From contig NZ_HG964451.1 of NCBI RefSeq assembly GCF_000612725.1, positions 465,634 through 529,633 on the forward strand: a DNA stretch of 64,000 nt, written 5' to 3'. The notes beneath the pieces were generated by a model, which saw only the letters and a program-made list of their open reading frames with translations, was not told the DNA's origin and made no database searches. Shown piece by piece: positions 1 through 12,361 of the stretch. Positions within the stretch are counted from its first letter, which is position 1, and every line of letters starts with the position of its first letter. This DNA comes from Mycolicibacterium austroafricanum. Lineage in GTDB: Bacteria > Actinomycetota > Actinomycetes > Mycobacteriales > Mycobacteriaceae. Both the position numbers and the translations under genes were made by a program.

Positions 1-1244
1 TCGATGCGGCCGTCGGTGACCATCCGGGCAAGGTTGAGCGAGCCGAGGTTGCACGACTCGTTGGGTAGCAGCGGCACCTCACCACACGGGTTGGTCGCCT
101 CGATCCGGCCGAGCCGCGGTACCGGGTTGGCGCGGTTGACGGTGTCGAGGAACACCAGCCCGGGATCGCCGCAGGCACGTGCGGACTCGCAGATGACATC
201 GAACAGCTCGACCGCGGAGACCTTGGCGACGGTGCGCCCGGTGCGGGGATTGACGAGTCGATGCACATCACCGCGCTCCACCGCGCGCATGAACGAGTCG
301 CTGACTCCCACCGACAGGTTGAAATGCGACAGTCGTTCCGGCGACTCGGTTTTCGCGGTGACAAAGTCCTCAATGTCGGGGTGTGACACGTCGAGCACGC
401 CCATACATGCGCCGCGCCGCCGGCCGCCAAGGGAAACGACCCTGGCCGCGGTGTCGAAGAGTTCCAGGAACGAGACCGGCCCGCTGGCTCGGCCGCCGGT
501 GCTGGCGATCCGGTCACCGGCGGGCCGCAGGCGGCTGAACGCGAATCCCGTACCACCGCCACAGCGCTGCACCTCCGCGGCGTGTCCCAGCGTCGAGAAG
601 ATGGAACGCAGCGAGTCGTCGACGGGCAGCACCACACAGCCCGAGAGCAGCCCGAGATCGCTGCCCGCGTTCATCAGGGTCGGCGAGTTCGGCAGGAACT
701 CCAGGCGGCGCAGCGACGCGGCGAACTGATCGGCCCACCGCGCCGACGATCCCGGCAGATACCGGTCCTCGGCGGTCGCGACGTAACGGGCGGCCCGGTC
801 CATCATCTCGCCCGTCGACTCGGTCGGGTGACCGCGCTCGTCGTGCTGCAGATATCTCTCCCGCAGCACGGTCACTGCGGCCAGACTGAGCTTCAACTCG
901 TCGCGGACCCCGAGAAGCGCCTTCGCCGAACGTAATTCGGCGTGCCGGTTCCGGTAGATGATGTAGGCGCGGGCGACGTCGTCGAGGCCGGCCTCCCCCA
1001 GCCGGGCCTCGACGTAGTCCTGGATCTTCTCGACGGGCGCGATCGCCGACCCGAGCGCATCGGCCACCGTCACCGCCACGGTCCCCGGCATGTCGGGATC
1101 CGCACAGGCCACCTCACACGCGGCCCGGCTGACGGCAGCTTCGATCCGTCCGATGTCGAAAGGGACCAGGGTGCCGTCGCGCCGCCTGACCTGCGTGGGC
1201 CACTTCGACGGCGACGCGGGTGTCTTCTGCTTCACGGCCGTCAT
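1..1244 (-). CDS. nrdZ: Class II (adenosylcobalamin-dependent) ribonucleotide reductase, C-terminus outside window
   Basis: Reduces ribonucleotides to deoxyribonucleotides using a B12-derived radical, so it works without oxygen. The 414 residues visible begin with an ATP-cone-like segment (RRDGTLVPFD, residues 21-30), then the reductase barrel. C203 (LLSGC) and C387 in the NPCGE motif (385-389) are the expected active-site cysteines, followed by NESCNLGSLNL. The ATG at 1244 is preceded by AAAGG. The gene runs off the left edge, so the C-terminal cysteine pair cannot be seen. M. tuberculosis nrdZ (Rv0570) belongs to the DosR regulon, and two DosR-like boxes lie just upstream here. An orthologous role in hypoxic dNTP supply is inferred. 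Confidence 0.9.
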   Translation of the reverse strand, partial: MTAVKQKTPASPSKWPTQVRRRDGTLVPFDIGRIEAAVSRAACEVACADPDMPGTVAVTVADALGSAIAPVEKIQDYVEARLGEAGLDDVARAYIIYRNRHAELRSAKALLGVRDELKLSLAAVTVLRERYLQHDERGHPTESTGEMMDRAARYVATAEDRYLPGSSARWADQFAASLRRLEFLPNSPTLMNAGSDLGLLSGCVVLPVDDSLRSIFSTLGHAAEVQRCGGGTGFAFSRLRPAGDRIASTGGRASGPVSFLELFDTAARVVSLGGRRRGACMGVLDVSHPDIEDFVTAKTESPERLSHFNLSVGVSDSFMRAVERGDVHRLVNPRTGRTVAKVSAVELFDVICESARACGDPGLVFLDTVNRANPVPRLGRIEATNPCGEVPLLPNESCNLGSLNLARMVTDGRI

Positions 1245-1298
1245 GAGAGAACCTTTCGCCTGAGCACCGATGCTTGCCGCGCGGCCCGTCGAGGAGAA

Positions 1299-1312
1299 GG
1301 GCCGAAAGTCCC
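1299..1312. promoter_or_regulatory. DosR-like box in the nrdZ / small-gene divergent region
   Basis: GGGCCGAAAGTCCC matches 12 of 14 positions of the palindromic DosR core GGGACTWWAGTCCC. It is 55 bp upstream of the nrdZ start and its centre is 27 bp from a second box, a layout common in DosR promoters. Confidence 0.7.
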
Positions 1313-1325
1313 ACCCGCCCGTCAT

Positions 1326-1339
1326 GGGACCAAAGCACC
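1326..1339. promoter_or_regulatory. Second DosR-like box, nrdZ / small-gene divergent region
   Basis: GGGACCAAAGCACC matches 11 of 14 positions of the DosR core. It lies between nrdZ (leftward) and the small gene at 1421 (rightward), and could serve both. Confidence 0.6.
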
Positions 1340-1420
1340 TATGAATCACCGCACATCGGCCTTAGCGCCGAGCGCCCGCGGGTGGTGTGCTCGAGACACA
1401 CGATTCGCCGAGGAGCCACG

Positions 1421-1678
1421 ATGAAGACGCTGAGCTGCCTGATACGCCGCACCGGACCGGGTCCCGCCACCTACGTGCTCACCGACCGCCTGCATCGAGA
1501 ACGCTCGGTCCGCGTCACGGCGGACGAGATCACCGTCACCGTGTCGAGTTGGCTGGAACAACTGGGCGTGCACAGCGCCTTGGCCGACGACTTCGCCCGC
1601 ACCGTCCGGGAAGGCGATTGGGCCGGCGCCCACGCGCTCGCCGAGGCACTGTCGGTCGATGTCGCGGTCACGGCGTGA
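1421..1678 (+). CDS. Small protein of unknown function (85 aa), divergent from nrdZ
   Basis: I do not recognise this family. The protein is 85 residues, with no membrane segment or signal peptide. It starts MKTLSCLIRRTG and has a mixed charged/hydrophobic central part ending in an alanine-rich helix-like stretch (HALAEALSVD). The ATG at 1421 is preceded by GAGGAG about 6 bases away, the best start in the frame, and upstream codons in the same frame lack a ribosome site. It faces away from nrdZ across two DosR-like boxes, so hypoxic induction is likely. Codon use is typical of the neighbours. Confidence 0.65.
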   Translation: MKTLSCLIRRTGPGPATYVLTDRLHRERSVRVTADEITVTVSSWLEQLGVHSALADDFARTVREGDWAGAHALAEALSVDVAVTA

Positions 1679-1698
1679 CCTGCTCGGCCTGCGCGTGA

Positions 1699-1712
1699 GG
1701 GACTTTCGTCTC
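1699..1712. promoter_or_regulatory. DosR-like box upstream of the TetR gene
   Basis: GGGACTTTCGTCTC matches 12 of 14 positions of the DosR core. It is 103 bp upstream of the TetR-family start at 1815 and just after the stop of the small gene at 1421-1678. Confidence 0.6.
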
Positions 1713-1814
1713 CCCCGAGGACGGCCAACGACCCTATCCCCGTGATTGCCCGGACAAGGATCCTGTCCAGGAAAGACCCGTACCGGATCCCGGACGCGGA
1801 GCAAGGAGATGACC

Positions 1815-4234
<2,420 letters not shown>

Positions 4235-5179
4235 TCAGGTGCCCGACGGTGCCAGCTGCTCGGCGAAGTGGTGCTCGACGTCGGCGCGGTCGAACACCGA
4301 GGTGGCCGGCGTCTGCAGCTTCGCGGTGGCGGCGGCGATGCCGTAGCGCACCGCCCGGTCCAGGGTCCAGCCCTCGGCCAGCCCGACCGTGATGCCGGCG
4401 ACCATCGCGTCTCCGGCGCCGATGCCACTGACCGCGGCGACGGGCAGCGCCGGAAACCGTTCGCTGTGCGATGACGCCGCCAGCAGCGCGCCCTGCGCAC
4501 CCAGCGACACGACGACGATCCGGGCGATCCCCCGGTCGATGAGCTCGTGCGCCGCCGCCAGCTGCTCTGCCTCCGTCGGCAGCGGGCGTCCGACGCACTC
4601 GCGCAGCTCACGGACGCTCGGCTTGAGCACGTAGACACCGGACGTGATGTGGCTCAGCCCGCCTCCCGAGGTGTCCAGGATCAGCAGCGCGCCCGCCTCC
4701 CGGCACATGTCGGCCACCCGCTGGTAGAAATCGAGCGGCACCCCCGGCGGCAGGCTGCCGCTGGCCACCACGAACTGCGCCGAGTAAGCGGCCTGCCGCA
4801 GCGCTTCGAGACAGCGCGCCTCTTCACCGGGACTCAGGACGGGGCCGGGCAGCACGAACCGGTACTGCTTTCCGGTGGCACGCTCGTTGACGGTGAAGCT
4901 CTCGCGGGTCGCCCCTTCGATGGGAACGGGGACACCGGGCACTCCCGCTGCCTCGACCATGTCGATCACCCGTGAGCCGGTCGACCCGCCCGCGGTGAAC
5001 ACCGCCGACACCGTCGCTCCCAGCACCCGGGCGAACCGCGCCACGTTGACGCCGCCGCCGCCTGCGTCGTATCTCACCGCGCGGCAGCGGACCTTCTCGG
5101 TGGGAACGACTTCGTCGGCGTCGGCGGCGACGTCGAGTGCGGTGTTCATCGTCAGCGTGACGATCGACAGAGGAGTCAC
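4235..5179 (-). CDS. pfkB: PfkB-family sugar kinase (6-phosphofructokinase 2 type)
   Basis: Ribokinase-fold kinase of 314 residues, probably phosphorylating fructose-6-phosphate or a related sugar phosphate. Visible motifs are the glycine-rich [10 protein letters not shown] (39-48), LDTSGGGL (169-175) and the anion-hole/catalytic GAGD (254-257, base D257). The NTALD motif near the N-terminus replaces the more usual NPALD. The start overlaps the stop of the PRTase-esterase fusion by 4 bp, so the two are translationally coupled. The order fusion-pfkB mirrors M. tuberculosis Rv2030c-Rv2029c in the DosR regulon. Substrate assignment is by family only. Confidence 0.88.
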   Translation of the reverse strand: MTPLSIVTLTMNTALDVAADADEVVPTEKVRCRAVRYDAGGGGVNVARFARVLGATVSAVFTAGGSTGSRVIDMVEAAGVPGVPVPIEGATRESFTVNERATGKQYRFVLPGPVLSPGEEARCLEALRQAAYSAQFVVASGSLPPGVPLDFYQRVADMCREAGALLILDTSGGGLSHITSGVYVLKPSVRELRECVGRPLPTEAEQLAAAHELIDRGIARIVVVSLGAQGALLAASSHSERFPALPVAAVSGIGAGDAMVAGITVGLAEGWTLDRAVRYGIAAATAKLQTPATSVFDRADVEHHFAEQLAPSGT

Positions 5180-7221
5180 AGGCCCGTGGGATAGGTCTCG
5201 GGTGTCTCACCGGCGACCCACACGCTGGTGGTTTCCAGCGGTTCCAGCGCTGTCGTGGTGTCGATGTGGATGAGCGCGTCGTACTGGTCACCGGGACGGA
5301 CGTGGTAGTAGTGGCTCTGCCGTTCCGTCGCGGGCAGGTAGATGACCCCGATGGCGCGCGCGAGGCGGACCGCGTCCAGCGGTTCCGCGGCGGCCTTGCT
5401 GATCATCGGCGACACCAGGAACTCGGGCCGTTCGACCTCGTGGAACAGCTCCTCGACGCTGCCGTTGAGGCCGGGCCGGACCGCCTTGCGTTCGGCCACC
5501 CCGCCCCACGTGCTCGCGGCGGTCACGGTTCCCGAGTAGGTGGTGAACCCGATCAGCCGCGCGTCTTCACCGAACTTCTCGCGGGCCAGCTGCCCGAGGG
5601 TGAGCTGGCCGTCGGCGCCGACCTCGGTCGCTCTCGCGTCACCGACGTGGGAGTTGTGCGCCCACACCACGATTCGCGCCGGTTCGGATCCGCTGTGGCG
5701 ATCCAGGTGCGCCAGAAGGGCCTCCATGGTCTGGGCCATGTGCCTGTCACGCAGGTTCCACGAGCTGACCCGCCCGGCGAACATCGAGCGGTAGTACACC
5801 TCCGCGTCGCGGACGGTCTGGGCGTTCTGCTGTGCGTAGAACAGCTCGTCCTCGGCGACGAACCCGTCCCGGCGGGCATACTCCATCGCGTTGCGGTGCA
5901 GCTCGACGAGCTGTTCGACGGCCTGCTGCTCGCAGGACAACCCGGCCCCGAACGCGGCGGCGAAGCCGTAGGCCTGACCGTCGTCGGCCGAGGTGTGGTC
6001 GAAGCAGGCGTACCGGTTCGCCGCCCGCTGCGCCGCGGCGGGGTCGATGTTCTCCAGGTACCCGATGACCTCGCGCATCGACCGGTGCAGGCTGTAGAGG
6101 TCCAGTCCGTAGAAACCCGCCTCCCGGCGGCCGTCGGCCCGGCACCGGCTGTTGCGGGCGTGCAGCCAGTCGACGAAATCCCGGACCACGGTGTTGCGCC
6201 ACATCCACGCCGGGAAACGCTCGAATCCGCTCAGCGCTTCGTCTGCCGACGCGTCCCGGCCCTGACCGCGAACGTAGCGGTTCACCCGGTAGGCGTCGGG
6301 CCAGTCGGCCTCGGCCGCCACCGCGCAGAAGCCCTTCTCCTCGATCAACCACTTGGTGATCTCCGCACGCGCCTCGTAGAACTCGTGCGTGCCGTGTGAG
6401 CTCTCGCCGATCAGCACGATGCGCGCATCGCCGATGACTTCCTCGAGCGCCTCGTACGGCGGCACACCCGACGGCGCGTCGACGGCGCAGCGGGTGATGA
6501 CGTCGGCGGGTGTCTCGGCAAGCCGGATCCGGGCGGTGGCGATCCCGACCGTCGGTGTCGTGAGCAGCTCGTGCACGTCGTCGTCACTGACCTGGGTGAA
6601 ATCCCAGAACGACTCCCCGACGGCGCGGAACGGGGTGGGCATCGACGCACACACCACGTCGTCGACGAGTCCGCCGAACTCGCGCACGGTCGACTCCGGC
6701 GCCGCGGGTACCGCGACGACGATCTCGGCCGGGTCCAGCTCGCGCAGCGCCTGGACGGCGGCCATCATGCTCGACCCGGTGGCCAGCCCGTCGTCGACGA
6801 GAATCACCGTCTTGCCGGCCAACTCAAGCGGCGGCCGTCCGCCCCGGTAGGCCGCCTCGCGCCGGTGCAGTTCCCGGCCCTCACGTTCGGCCACATCGCG
6901 CAGCTGCTGCGGCGACACCCGCAATGCGCGCACCACATCGTCGTTGACCACGACGCGTCCGCCGCTGGCCAGCGCCCCCATCGCGAACTCTTCATGCCCG
7001 GGAGCGCCGAGCTTACGCACGATGAAGGCGTCCAGCGGGGCTCCCAGTGCCGCGGCCACCTCCCACGCGACCGGGATCCCGCCACGCGCGAGGCCGAGCA
7101 CGACGAGACCCTCCCTGCCGCGGTATCCGCCGAGCAGGCCGGCCAGGACGCGCCCCGCCTCGCGGCGGTCACGGAACACCCGCCTGGGTTGATCGCTGAT
7201 CGTCCTTCGCGCAGTGGCCAT
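5176..7221 (-). CDS. Phosphoribosyltransferase-erythromycin esterase fusion (Rv2030c-like)
   Basis: A two-domain protein of 681 residues. Residues 1-220 form a type I phosphoribosyltransferase domain with the PRPP loop [14 protein letters not shown]. Residues about 250-670 form an EreA-like hydrolase with [27 protein letters not shown] and [11 protein letters not shown], keeping the family His and Glu residues. The ATG at 7221 is preferred over an in-frame GTG at 7230 because GAAGGAGG occupies 7230-7237. M. tuberculosis Rv2030c has the same architecture and length and is DosR-induced. The substrate is not known. First gene of a leftward operon with pfkB and probably the heme kinase. Confidence 0.88.
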   Translation of the reverse strand: MATARRTISDQPRRVFRDRREAGRVLAGLLGGYRGREGLVVLGLARGGIPVAWEVAAALGAPLDAFIVRKLGAPGHEEFAMGALASGGRVVVNDDVVRALRVSPQQLRDVAEREGRELHRREAAYRGGRPPLELAGKTVILVDDGLATGSSMMAAVQALRELDPAEIVVAVPAAPESTVREFGGLVDDVVCASMPTPFRAVGESFWDFTQVSDDDVHELLTTPTVGIATARIRLAETPADVITRCAVDAPSGVPPYEALEEVIGDARIVLIGESSHGTHEFYEARAEITKWLIEEKGFCAVAAEADWPDAYRVNRYVRGQGRDASADEALSGFERFPAWMWRNTVVRDFVDWLHARNSRCRADGRREAGFYGLDLYSLHRSMREVIGYLENIDPAAAQRAANRYACFDHTSADDGQAYGFAAAFGAGLSCEQQAVEQLVELHRNAMEYARRDGFVAEDELFYAQQNAQTVRDAEVYYRSMFAGRVSSWNLRDRHMAQTMEALLAHLDRHSGSEPARIVVWAHNSHVGDARATEVGADGQLTLGQLAREKFGEDARLIGFTTYSGTVTAASTWGGVAERKAVRPGLNGSVEELFHEVERPEFLVSPMISKAAAEPLDAVRLARAIGVIYLPATERQSHYYHVRPGDQYDALIHIDTTTALEPLETTSVWVAGETPETYPTGL

Positions 7222-7458
7222 TTCACCCACCTCCTTCGGCAGCGAGCACTCACCGGCGCTCGGTCATGACACGACGGTATCCGCCGGGCCGAGCCGGGAT
7301 CAGTGGCACAAAGTCACTTCTTTTGGTGATCCGTTCGGCACCGGCGGCCGATATCGCCCACCATGGTCGATCCGCCACCACGACCCGTGCATCTCGGGTG
7401 TGACCCATTTCCTCACGCTCACGGTCGAACGTCGTTGACGGCGTAGGTGATCGCAGTG

Positions 7459-7472
7459 AGGACCTAAAACCG
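7459..7472. promoter_or_regulatory. Possible DosR box (distal) upstream of arcD
   Basis: AGGACCTAAAACCG matches 9 of 14 DosR core positions, with a good left half and a weak right half. It is 21 bp centre to centre from the stronger box at 7480-7493. Confidence 0.45.
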
Positions 7473-7479
7473 CCGATCG

Positions 7480-7493
7480 AGGACCAAAGACCC
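7480..7493. promoter_or_regulatory. DosR-like box (proximal) upstream of arcD
   Basis: AGGACCAAAGACCC matches 11 of 14 DosR core positions. It ends 82 bp before the arcD start codon, a usual distance for DosR activation. Confidence 0.65.
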
Positions 7494-7575
7494 CTCAGAG
7501 ACGCGAGGATCCTTCGTAGCCTCAGTCCAACGAGGTGGCTTCCGTCGCCTCGTACCTCTGAATCGGGGAGAGACG

Positions 7576-9066
7576 ATGTCACACTCAGTCATGCCTGCGC
7601 CCCCACCGAGGCCCGCCGAGGCGCGTCCCACCGGCGCCAGGGCCGGTCTCGGTCTGGCCGCCCTGACGGCACTGGTCGTCGGCTCGATGATCGGCAGCGG
7701 CATCTTCGCCCTGCCGTCGCAGATGGCGGGCAGCGCGGCGCCCGGTCCGCTGCTGATCGGCTGGGTGGTCACCGGCGTCGGCATGTTGATGCTCGCCTTC
7801 GTGTTCCAGACCCTGGCCACCCGCAAACCCGATGTCGACGGCGGCGTATACGGTTATGCCCGAGCGGGTTTCGGCAACTACATCGGTTTCACCTCGGCGT
7901 TCGGCTACTGGATGTCGGCCTGGGTGGGCAACGTGGCCTACCTCGTTCTGCTGTTCTCGACGTTGGGGTATTTCTTCCCGAGCTTCGAGGGCGGCGCGAC
8001 CGTGCCCGCCATCATCGGCGCGTCGGTGGTGCTGTGGATCGTGCACGCGATGACGTTGCGCGGCGTGCAGACCGCCGCGTTGGTCAACGTCGTGGTGACG
8101 ATCGCCAAGGTGGTGCCGATCGTGGTGTTCATCGCGCTGGCCGCGGTCGGATTCAAGGCGGGCCTGTTCACCGCCGACTTCTGGGGTCGCACCACCGAAA
8201 TCGACGGCGCCCCGCTCGGCGACACCATGACCCAGGTCAAGAACATGATGCTGGTGACGGTGTGGGTTTTCATCGGCATCGAGGGCGCCGCGGTCTACTC
8301 GCAGCGCGCCGCCCGACGCGCCGACGTGGGCCGTGCCACCGTGCTCGGGTTCGCGGCGGTGCTGGCCCTGCTGCTTCTGGTCAACCTGCTGTCCTACGGT
8401 CTGGTGGCCCAGGCCGAACTGGCCGGCATCCCGGATCCGTCGATGGCCGGGCTGCTGGAGAACGAGGTCGGCAGCTGGGGCGCGGCCTTCATCTCGATCG
8501 GGTTGATCATCTCCCTTCTCGGTGCGCTGATCGCCTGGGTGCTGCTGTGCGTGGAGATCCTGCGGCTGCCCGCGCTGGAGAACGTGATGCCCAAGGCGCT
8601 GGCCAAGGAGAACGCGCACGGTTCGCCTGCCACCGCCCTGTGGCTGACCAACCTGTGTGTGCAGGCGCTTCTGTTGTGGACGCTGGCCAACGAGAGCACC
8701 TACACGAACCTGATCTACCTGGCGACATCGCTGATCCTGCTGCCCTACCTGTGGTCGGCGGCCTACCAGGTGCTGCTGGCGGTGCGCGGGGAGACCTACG
8801 AGTCCGGTCACGGCAGGACGAAGGACCTGCTCGTCGGCGTGGTGGCGCTGGTCTACGCGGTGTGGCTGCTCTATGCCGGTGGCTGGCAGTACCTGTTGAT
8901 GGCGGCGGTCTTCTATCTGGTCGGCACCGCACTGTACGTGTGGGCGCGCAGGGAGAGCGGGCTGCCGGCCTTCACCAAGGGTGAACTGGTGGTGTTCGCG
9001 GTGGTGGTCGTGACGTCGGTCGCCGCGATCGCGTTGCTGGCCACCGGGAATCTGGCGGTGCTGTGA
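7576..9066 (+). CDS. arcD: APC-family arginine/ornithine antiporter
   Basis: A 496-residue membrane protein with about 12 predicted hydrophobic segments. It starts after a short proline-rich tail with the APC signature [16 protein letters not shown] in the first transmembrane helix. The glutamate-containing segment [13 protein letters not shown] is also typical of the basic amino acid/polyamine antiporter branch. Its position directly before arginine deiminase, ornithine carbamoyltransferase and carbamate kinase points to exchange of arginine for ornithine. GGGGAGAG precedes the ATG. The stop overlaps the arcA start, so the genes are coupled. Confidence 0.88.
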   Translation: MSHSVMPAPPPRPAEARPTGARAGLGLAALTALVVGSMIGSGIFALPSQMAGSAAPGPLLIGWVVTGVGMLMLAFVFQTLATRKPDVDGGVYGYARAGFGNYIGFTSAFGYWMSAWVGNVAYLVLLFSTLGYFFPSFEGGATVPAIIGASVVLWIVHAMTLRGVQTAALVNVVVTIAKVVPIVVFIALAAVGFKAGLFTADFWGRTTEIDGAPLGDTMTQVKNMMLVTVWVFIGIEGAAVYSQRAARRADVGRATVLGFAAVLALLLLVNLLSYGLVAQAELAGIPDPSMAGLLENEVGSWGAAFISIGLIISLLGALIAWVLLCVEILRLPALENVMPKALAKENAHGSPATALWLTNLCVQALLLWTLANESTYTNLIYLATSLILLPYLWSAAYQVLLAVRGETYESGHGRTKDLLVGVVALVYAVWLLYAGGWQYLLMAAVFYLVGTALYVWARRESGLPAFTKGELVVFAVVVVTSVAAIALLATGNLAVL

Positions 9067-10319
9067 TGCCCGGTTCACGTCTGGGGGTGTGGTCGGAGGC
9101 AGGCAAACTGCGCCGGGTCATGGTGTGCGCGCCCGGCCTGGCCCACCAGCGGCTGACCCCGCAGAACTGCAACGAGCTGTTGTTCGACGACGTGATCTGG
9201 CTGCAGCAGGCCCGCCGCGACCACTTCGACTTCGTCGCGAAGATGGAGGATCACGGCGTCGAGGTGCTGGAGTTGGGCGACCTGCTCGCCGAGGTGGTGG
9301 CGACCCCGCAGGGGCGGGAGTGGGTGCTGGACCGCAAGGTCACCGACGATCACGTCGGCCTCGGTCTGCGGCACGCGATCCGCACCTGGCTGGCCGAGCT
9401 TCCCGCGGACCGGCTGGCGGAGTTCCTGATCGGCGGTGTCTCCTACCAGGATGTGCCCGACGAGGTCGGCGGCAATTTCCTGACCGCGTTTCGCGAACTC
9501 GACCCGACCGGGTTCGTGCTGCGGCCGCTGCCCAATACCCAGTTCATGCGCGACAACTCGTCGTGGATCTTCGGCGGCGTCACGCTGAACCCGATGTACT
9601 GGCCGGCCCGCCGTCAGGAGACGCTGCTGACGACCGCGGTGTACAAGTTCCACCCCGCGTTCGCCGAGGAGAAGTTCGACGTCTGGCTGGGAGGCACCGA
9701 AGGTGCTGTCTCAGAACATGGTTCGGCAACGCTGGAGGGCGGCGACGTGATGCCGCTGGGCCGGGGCATCGTGGTCATCGGGATGGGCGAGCGCTCGTCG
9801 CACCAGGCGATCACCCAGGTGGCCCGCAACCTGTTCGCGGCAGGCGCGGCCGAGCGGGTGATCATCGCGAGCCTGCCGAAGAGCCGCGCGGCCATGCATC
9901 TGGACACCGTGTTCACGTTCTGCGATCACGATCTGGTGACCGCCTACGCGCCCGTCGTCGACGGGATCGTGCCGTTCAGCCTGCGCCCGGACGACCGGAC
10001 GCCGTCGGGGCTGGACATCCGGCGGGAGCCGAAGGCGTTGATCCCCACCCTCGGTGACGCGCTCGGCGTCACCTTCCGGGTGGTCACCACCGCCGGTGAC
10101 GTCTACGGCGTGCAGCGCGAACAGTGGGACGACGGCAACAACGTCGTCGCTCTGGAGCCCGGTGTGGTGATCGGCTACGACCGCAACATCCTCACCAACA
10201 CCGCGCTGCGCAAGGCCGGTGTCGAGGTGGTCACCATCGACGCCAGTGAGCTCGGCCGTGGCCGCGGCGGCGGCCGCTGCATGACCTGCCCGATCCTGCG
10301 CGATCCGCTCTACACCTGA
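9066..10319 (+). CDS. arcA: Arginine deiminase
   Basis: Hydrolyses arginine to citrulline and ammonia, the first step of the arginine deiminase pathway. The 417-residue protein shows all expected motifs: [32 protein letters not shown] and the catalytic cysteine near the C-terminus in [11 protein letters not shown]. The start is either ATG 9066 or GTG 9063, and both overlap the arcD stop (GTGATG). M. tuberculosis has an arcA homologue (Rv1001) but, as far as I recall, no adjacent complete arcBCD set, which makes this full operon notable. Confidence 0.95.
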   Translation: MPGSRLGVWSEAGKLRRVMVCAPGLAHQRLTPQNCNELLFDDVIWLQQARRDHFDFVAKMEDHGVEVLELGDLLAEVVATPQGREWVLDRKVTDDHVGLGLRHAIRTWLAELPADRLAEFLIGGVSYQDVPDEVGGNFLTAFRELDPTGFVLRPLPNTQFMRDNSSWIFGGVTLNPMYWPARRQETLLTTAVYKFHPAFAEEKFDVWLGGTEGAVSEHGSATLEGGDVMPLGRGIVVIGMGERSSHQAITQVARNLFAAGAAERVIIASLPKSRAAMHLDTVFTFCDHDLVTAYAPVVDGIVPFSLRPDDRTPSGLDIRREPKALIPTLGDALGVTFRVVTTAGDVYGVQREQWDDGNNVVALEPGVVIGYDRNILTNTALRKAGVEVVTIDASELGRGRGGGRCMTCPILRDPLYT

Positions 10320-10333
10320 GAAAGGGACAGCCC

Positions 10334-11338
10334 GTGGCGTTCAACAACCGAAACCGCAGCCTGCTCAGCCTCGTTCACCACACCGAGCGCGACCTGCACT
10401 ATCTGCTCGACCTGTCGCGGGATCTGAAGCGGGCCAAGTACTCCGGCCTGGGCAGGCAGAGCCTGGCCGGCAAGAACATCGCATTGATCTTCGAGAAGAC
10501 CTCCACCCGCACCCGCTGCGCGTTCGAGGTGGCCGCCCACGACGAAGGCGCACACGTCACCTACATCGACCCGGCGTCGTCGCAGATCGGGCACAAGGAG
10601 TCGATGAAGGACACCGCACGTGTGCTGGGCCGCATGTACGACGCGATCGAGTACCGCGGTGCCAGCCAGTCGACCGTCGAGGAGCTGGCGGCCTACGCCG
10701 GGGTGCCGGTCTTCAACGGGCTCACCGACGAGTTCCACCCCACCCAGATGCTCGCCGACGTCCTCACCATGACCGAGCACTGCCCGAAACCGTTGACCGA
10801 CATCGCTTTCGCGTTCGTCGGCGATGGCAGGAACAACGTGGCCAATTCGCTGCTGCTGGTCGCCGCGAAGCTGGGCATGGACGTGCGGATCGGGGCGCCG
10901 CCGGACCTGTGGCCGCACGAAGATCACGTGTCGATGTGTGAGGAGTTCGCGGCCGCCTCCGGGGCACGCCTCCTGATCACCGACGAGCCGGCCAAGGCCG
11001 TGCACGGTGTGGACTTCATCTACACCGACGTGTGGGTGTCCATGGGCGAACCGGTGGAGACGTGGGGCGAACGCATCGACGAACTGCTGCCGTTCCAGGT
11101 CAACGACACGCTGATGGCCGCCGCGGGCAATCCCCGGGTCAAGTTCATGCACTGCCTTCCGGCGTTCCACAACTGCGAGACCAAGGTCGGGGCGCAGATC
11201 GCAGCACAATACCCGCATCTGGCGGGCGGGATCGAGGTCACCGACGCGGTGTTCGAGAGCCCGGCAAACATCGCCTTCGAACAGGCCGAGAACCGGATGC
11301 ACACCATCAAGGCCGTCCTCGTGTCGGCGCTGTCCTGA
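10334..11338 (+). CDS. arcB: Ornithine carbamoyltransferase (catabolic context)
   Basis: Converts citrulline and phosphate to ornithine and carbamoyl phosphate in the catabolic direction. The 334-residue protein has the carbamoyl-phosphate motif STRTR (about residue 56), HPTQ and the HCLPAFHN segment. The length and [13 protein letters not shown] sequence are typical of the catabolic/ArcB group rather than the shorter mycobacterial ArgF. It begins with GTG 14 bp after arcA, preceded by AAAGGGA. Five bases separate it from the next start. Confidence 0.93.
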   Translation: MAFNNRNRSLLSLVHHTERDLHYLLDLSRDLKRAKYSGLGRQSLAGKNIALIFEKTSTRTRCAFEVAAHDEGAHVTYIDPASSQIGHKESMKDTARVLGRMYDAIEYRGASQSTVEELAAYAGVPVFNGLTDEFHPTQMLADVLTMTEHCPKPLTDIAFAFVGDGRNNVANSLLLVAAKLGMDVRIGAPPDLWPHEDHVSMCEEFAAASGARLLITDEPAKAVHGVDFIYTDVWVSMGEPVETWGERIDELLPFQVNDTLMAAAGNPRVKFMHCLPAFHNCETKVGAQIAAQYPHLAGGIEVTDAVFESPANIAFEQAENRMHTIKAVLVSALS

Positions 11339-11343
11339 CGGCG

Positions 11344-12288
11344 ATGCGGATCGTCATCGCCCTGGGGGGCAACGCGATTCTGCGCCGCGGCCAGCCCATG
11401 ACCGCCGACAACCAGCGGGAGAACATCCGCTCGGCCGCACAATCCATCGCCACCGTCGCCGAGGGCAACCAGCTGGTCATCGCGCACGGCAACGGACCGC
11501 AGGTCGGTCTGCTGGCGCTGCAGGCGGCGTCCTACCACGACGTCGCTCCGTACCCGCTCGATGTGCTCGGCGCCCAGACCGAGGCGATGATCGGCTACGT
11601 CATCGAGCAGGAACTGGGCAACGTGCTGCCGCCGGAGCAGCCGCTGGCGACCGTTCTGACGATGATCGAGGTCGACCCCGCCGATCCGGCGTTCGCCAAC
11701 CCGACAAAGCCGATCGGCCCGGTCTACGACCGGCAGACCGCCGACGCGATGCACGCGGCCAGCGGATGGACCTTCGCCCCCGACGGCGAGCACTTCCGGC
11801 GGGTGATCGCCAGCCCGAAACCCAAGCGCATCTTCGAGATCGGCCCGATCCGCACCCTGGTCGAGCACGGCACCATGGTCATCTGCGCCGGGGGCGGCGG
11901 AATCCCGACGGTGTACGACGGGCAGGGCAGACTGCAGGGTGTCGAGGCGGTGATCGACAAGGACCTGGCGTCGGCTCTGCTTGCCGAGCAGCTGCACGCC
12001 GACATGCTGGTGATCGCCACCGACGTCGACGGGGTGTACACCGGCTGGGGAACCCCGGACCAGAGACGGCTGTCCCGGATCACCCCCGACGAACTCGAGA
12101 CGATGCACTTCGCCGCGGGCTCGATGGGCCCCAAGGTGGAGGCCGCCTGCCGTTTCGTCCGCAACACCGGCAGGCCGGCGTCCATCGGCGCGCTCGGCGA
12201 CATCGCGCGCATCGCCGCCGGCCAGGCGGGCACGCGTGTGGCACAGTCCTCCGAGGGGTCACCCCCAGAGGAGCGCTGCTGCACGTGA
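11344..12288 (+). CDS. arcC: Carbamate kinase
   Basis: Makes ATP from carbamoyl phosphate and ADP, the energy-yielding step of the arginine deiminase pathway. A 314-residue amino-acid-kinase-fold protein starting [16 protein letters not shown], with [19 protein letters not shown] and the C-terminal [13 protein letters not shown], all diagnostic. The ATG at 11344 follows the arcB stop by 5 bp; the frame stays open upstream into arcB but the family start is clear. The last dozen residues ([13 protein letters not shown]) extend past the family norm. Confidence 0.94.
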   Translation: MRIVIALGGNAILRRGQPMTADNQRENIRSAAQSIATVAEGNQLVIAHGNGPQVGLLALQAASYHDVAPYPLDVLGAQTEAMIGYVIEQELGNVLPPEQPLATVLTMIEVDPADPAFANPTKPIGPVYDRQTADAMHAASGWTFAPDGEHFRRVIASPKPKRIFEIGPIRTLVEHGTMVICAGGGGIPTVYDGQGRLQGVEAVIDKDLASALLAEQLHADMLVIATDVDGVYTGWGTPDQRRLSRITPDELETMHFAAGSMGPKVEAACRFVRNTGRPASIGALGDIARIAAGQAGTRVAQSSEGSPPEERCCT

Positions 12289-12361
12289 CCCGACGGATCA
12301 TCGGGACTGCCGACAAGTTCGGCGTCACGTCCTCGCGGCGAGCGCTGCTCGAAGCCGCCCG

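Larger units (their letters stand above)
7222..7575. promoter_or_regulatory. Divergent regulatory region between the PRTase-esterase operon and arcDABC
   Basis: A 354-bp gene-free stretch. Near the arcD side are two DosR-like boxes (annotated separately). Nearer the leftward operon, TGGCACAAAGTCAC at 7304-7317 matches only 9 of 14 DosR positions but has an intact AAAGTC half. Nothing else coding was recognised. Confidence 0.5.

Noticed and set aside
5266..6399. A 377-codon plus-strand frame
   Set aside because: It is antisense to the PRTase-esterase fusion and shows no recognisable domain.
12299..12320. Possible DosR box before the MgtA-type ATPase (GGGACT at 12303)
   Set aside because: Only the left half matches; about 8 of 14 positions overall, no better than chance in this GC content.
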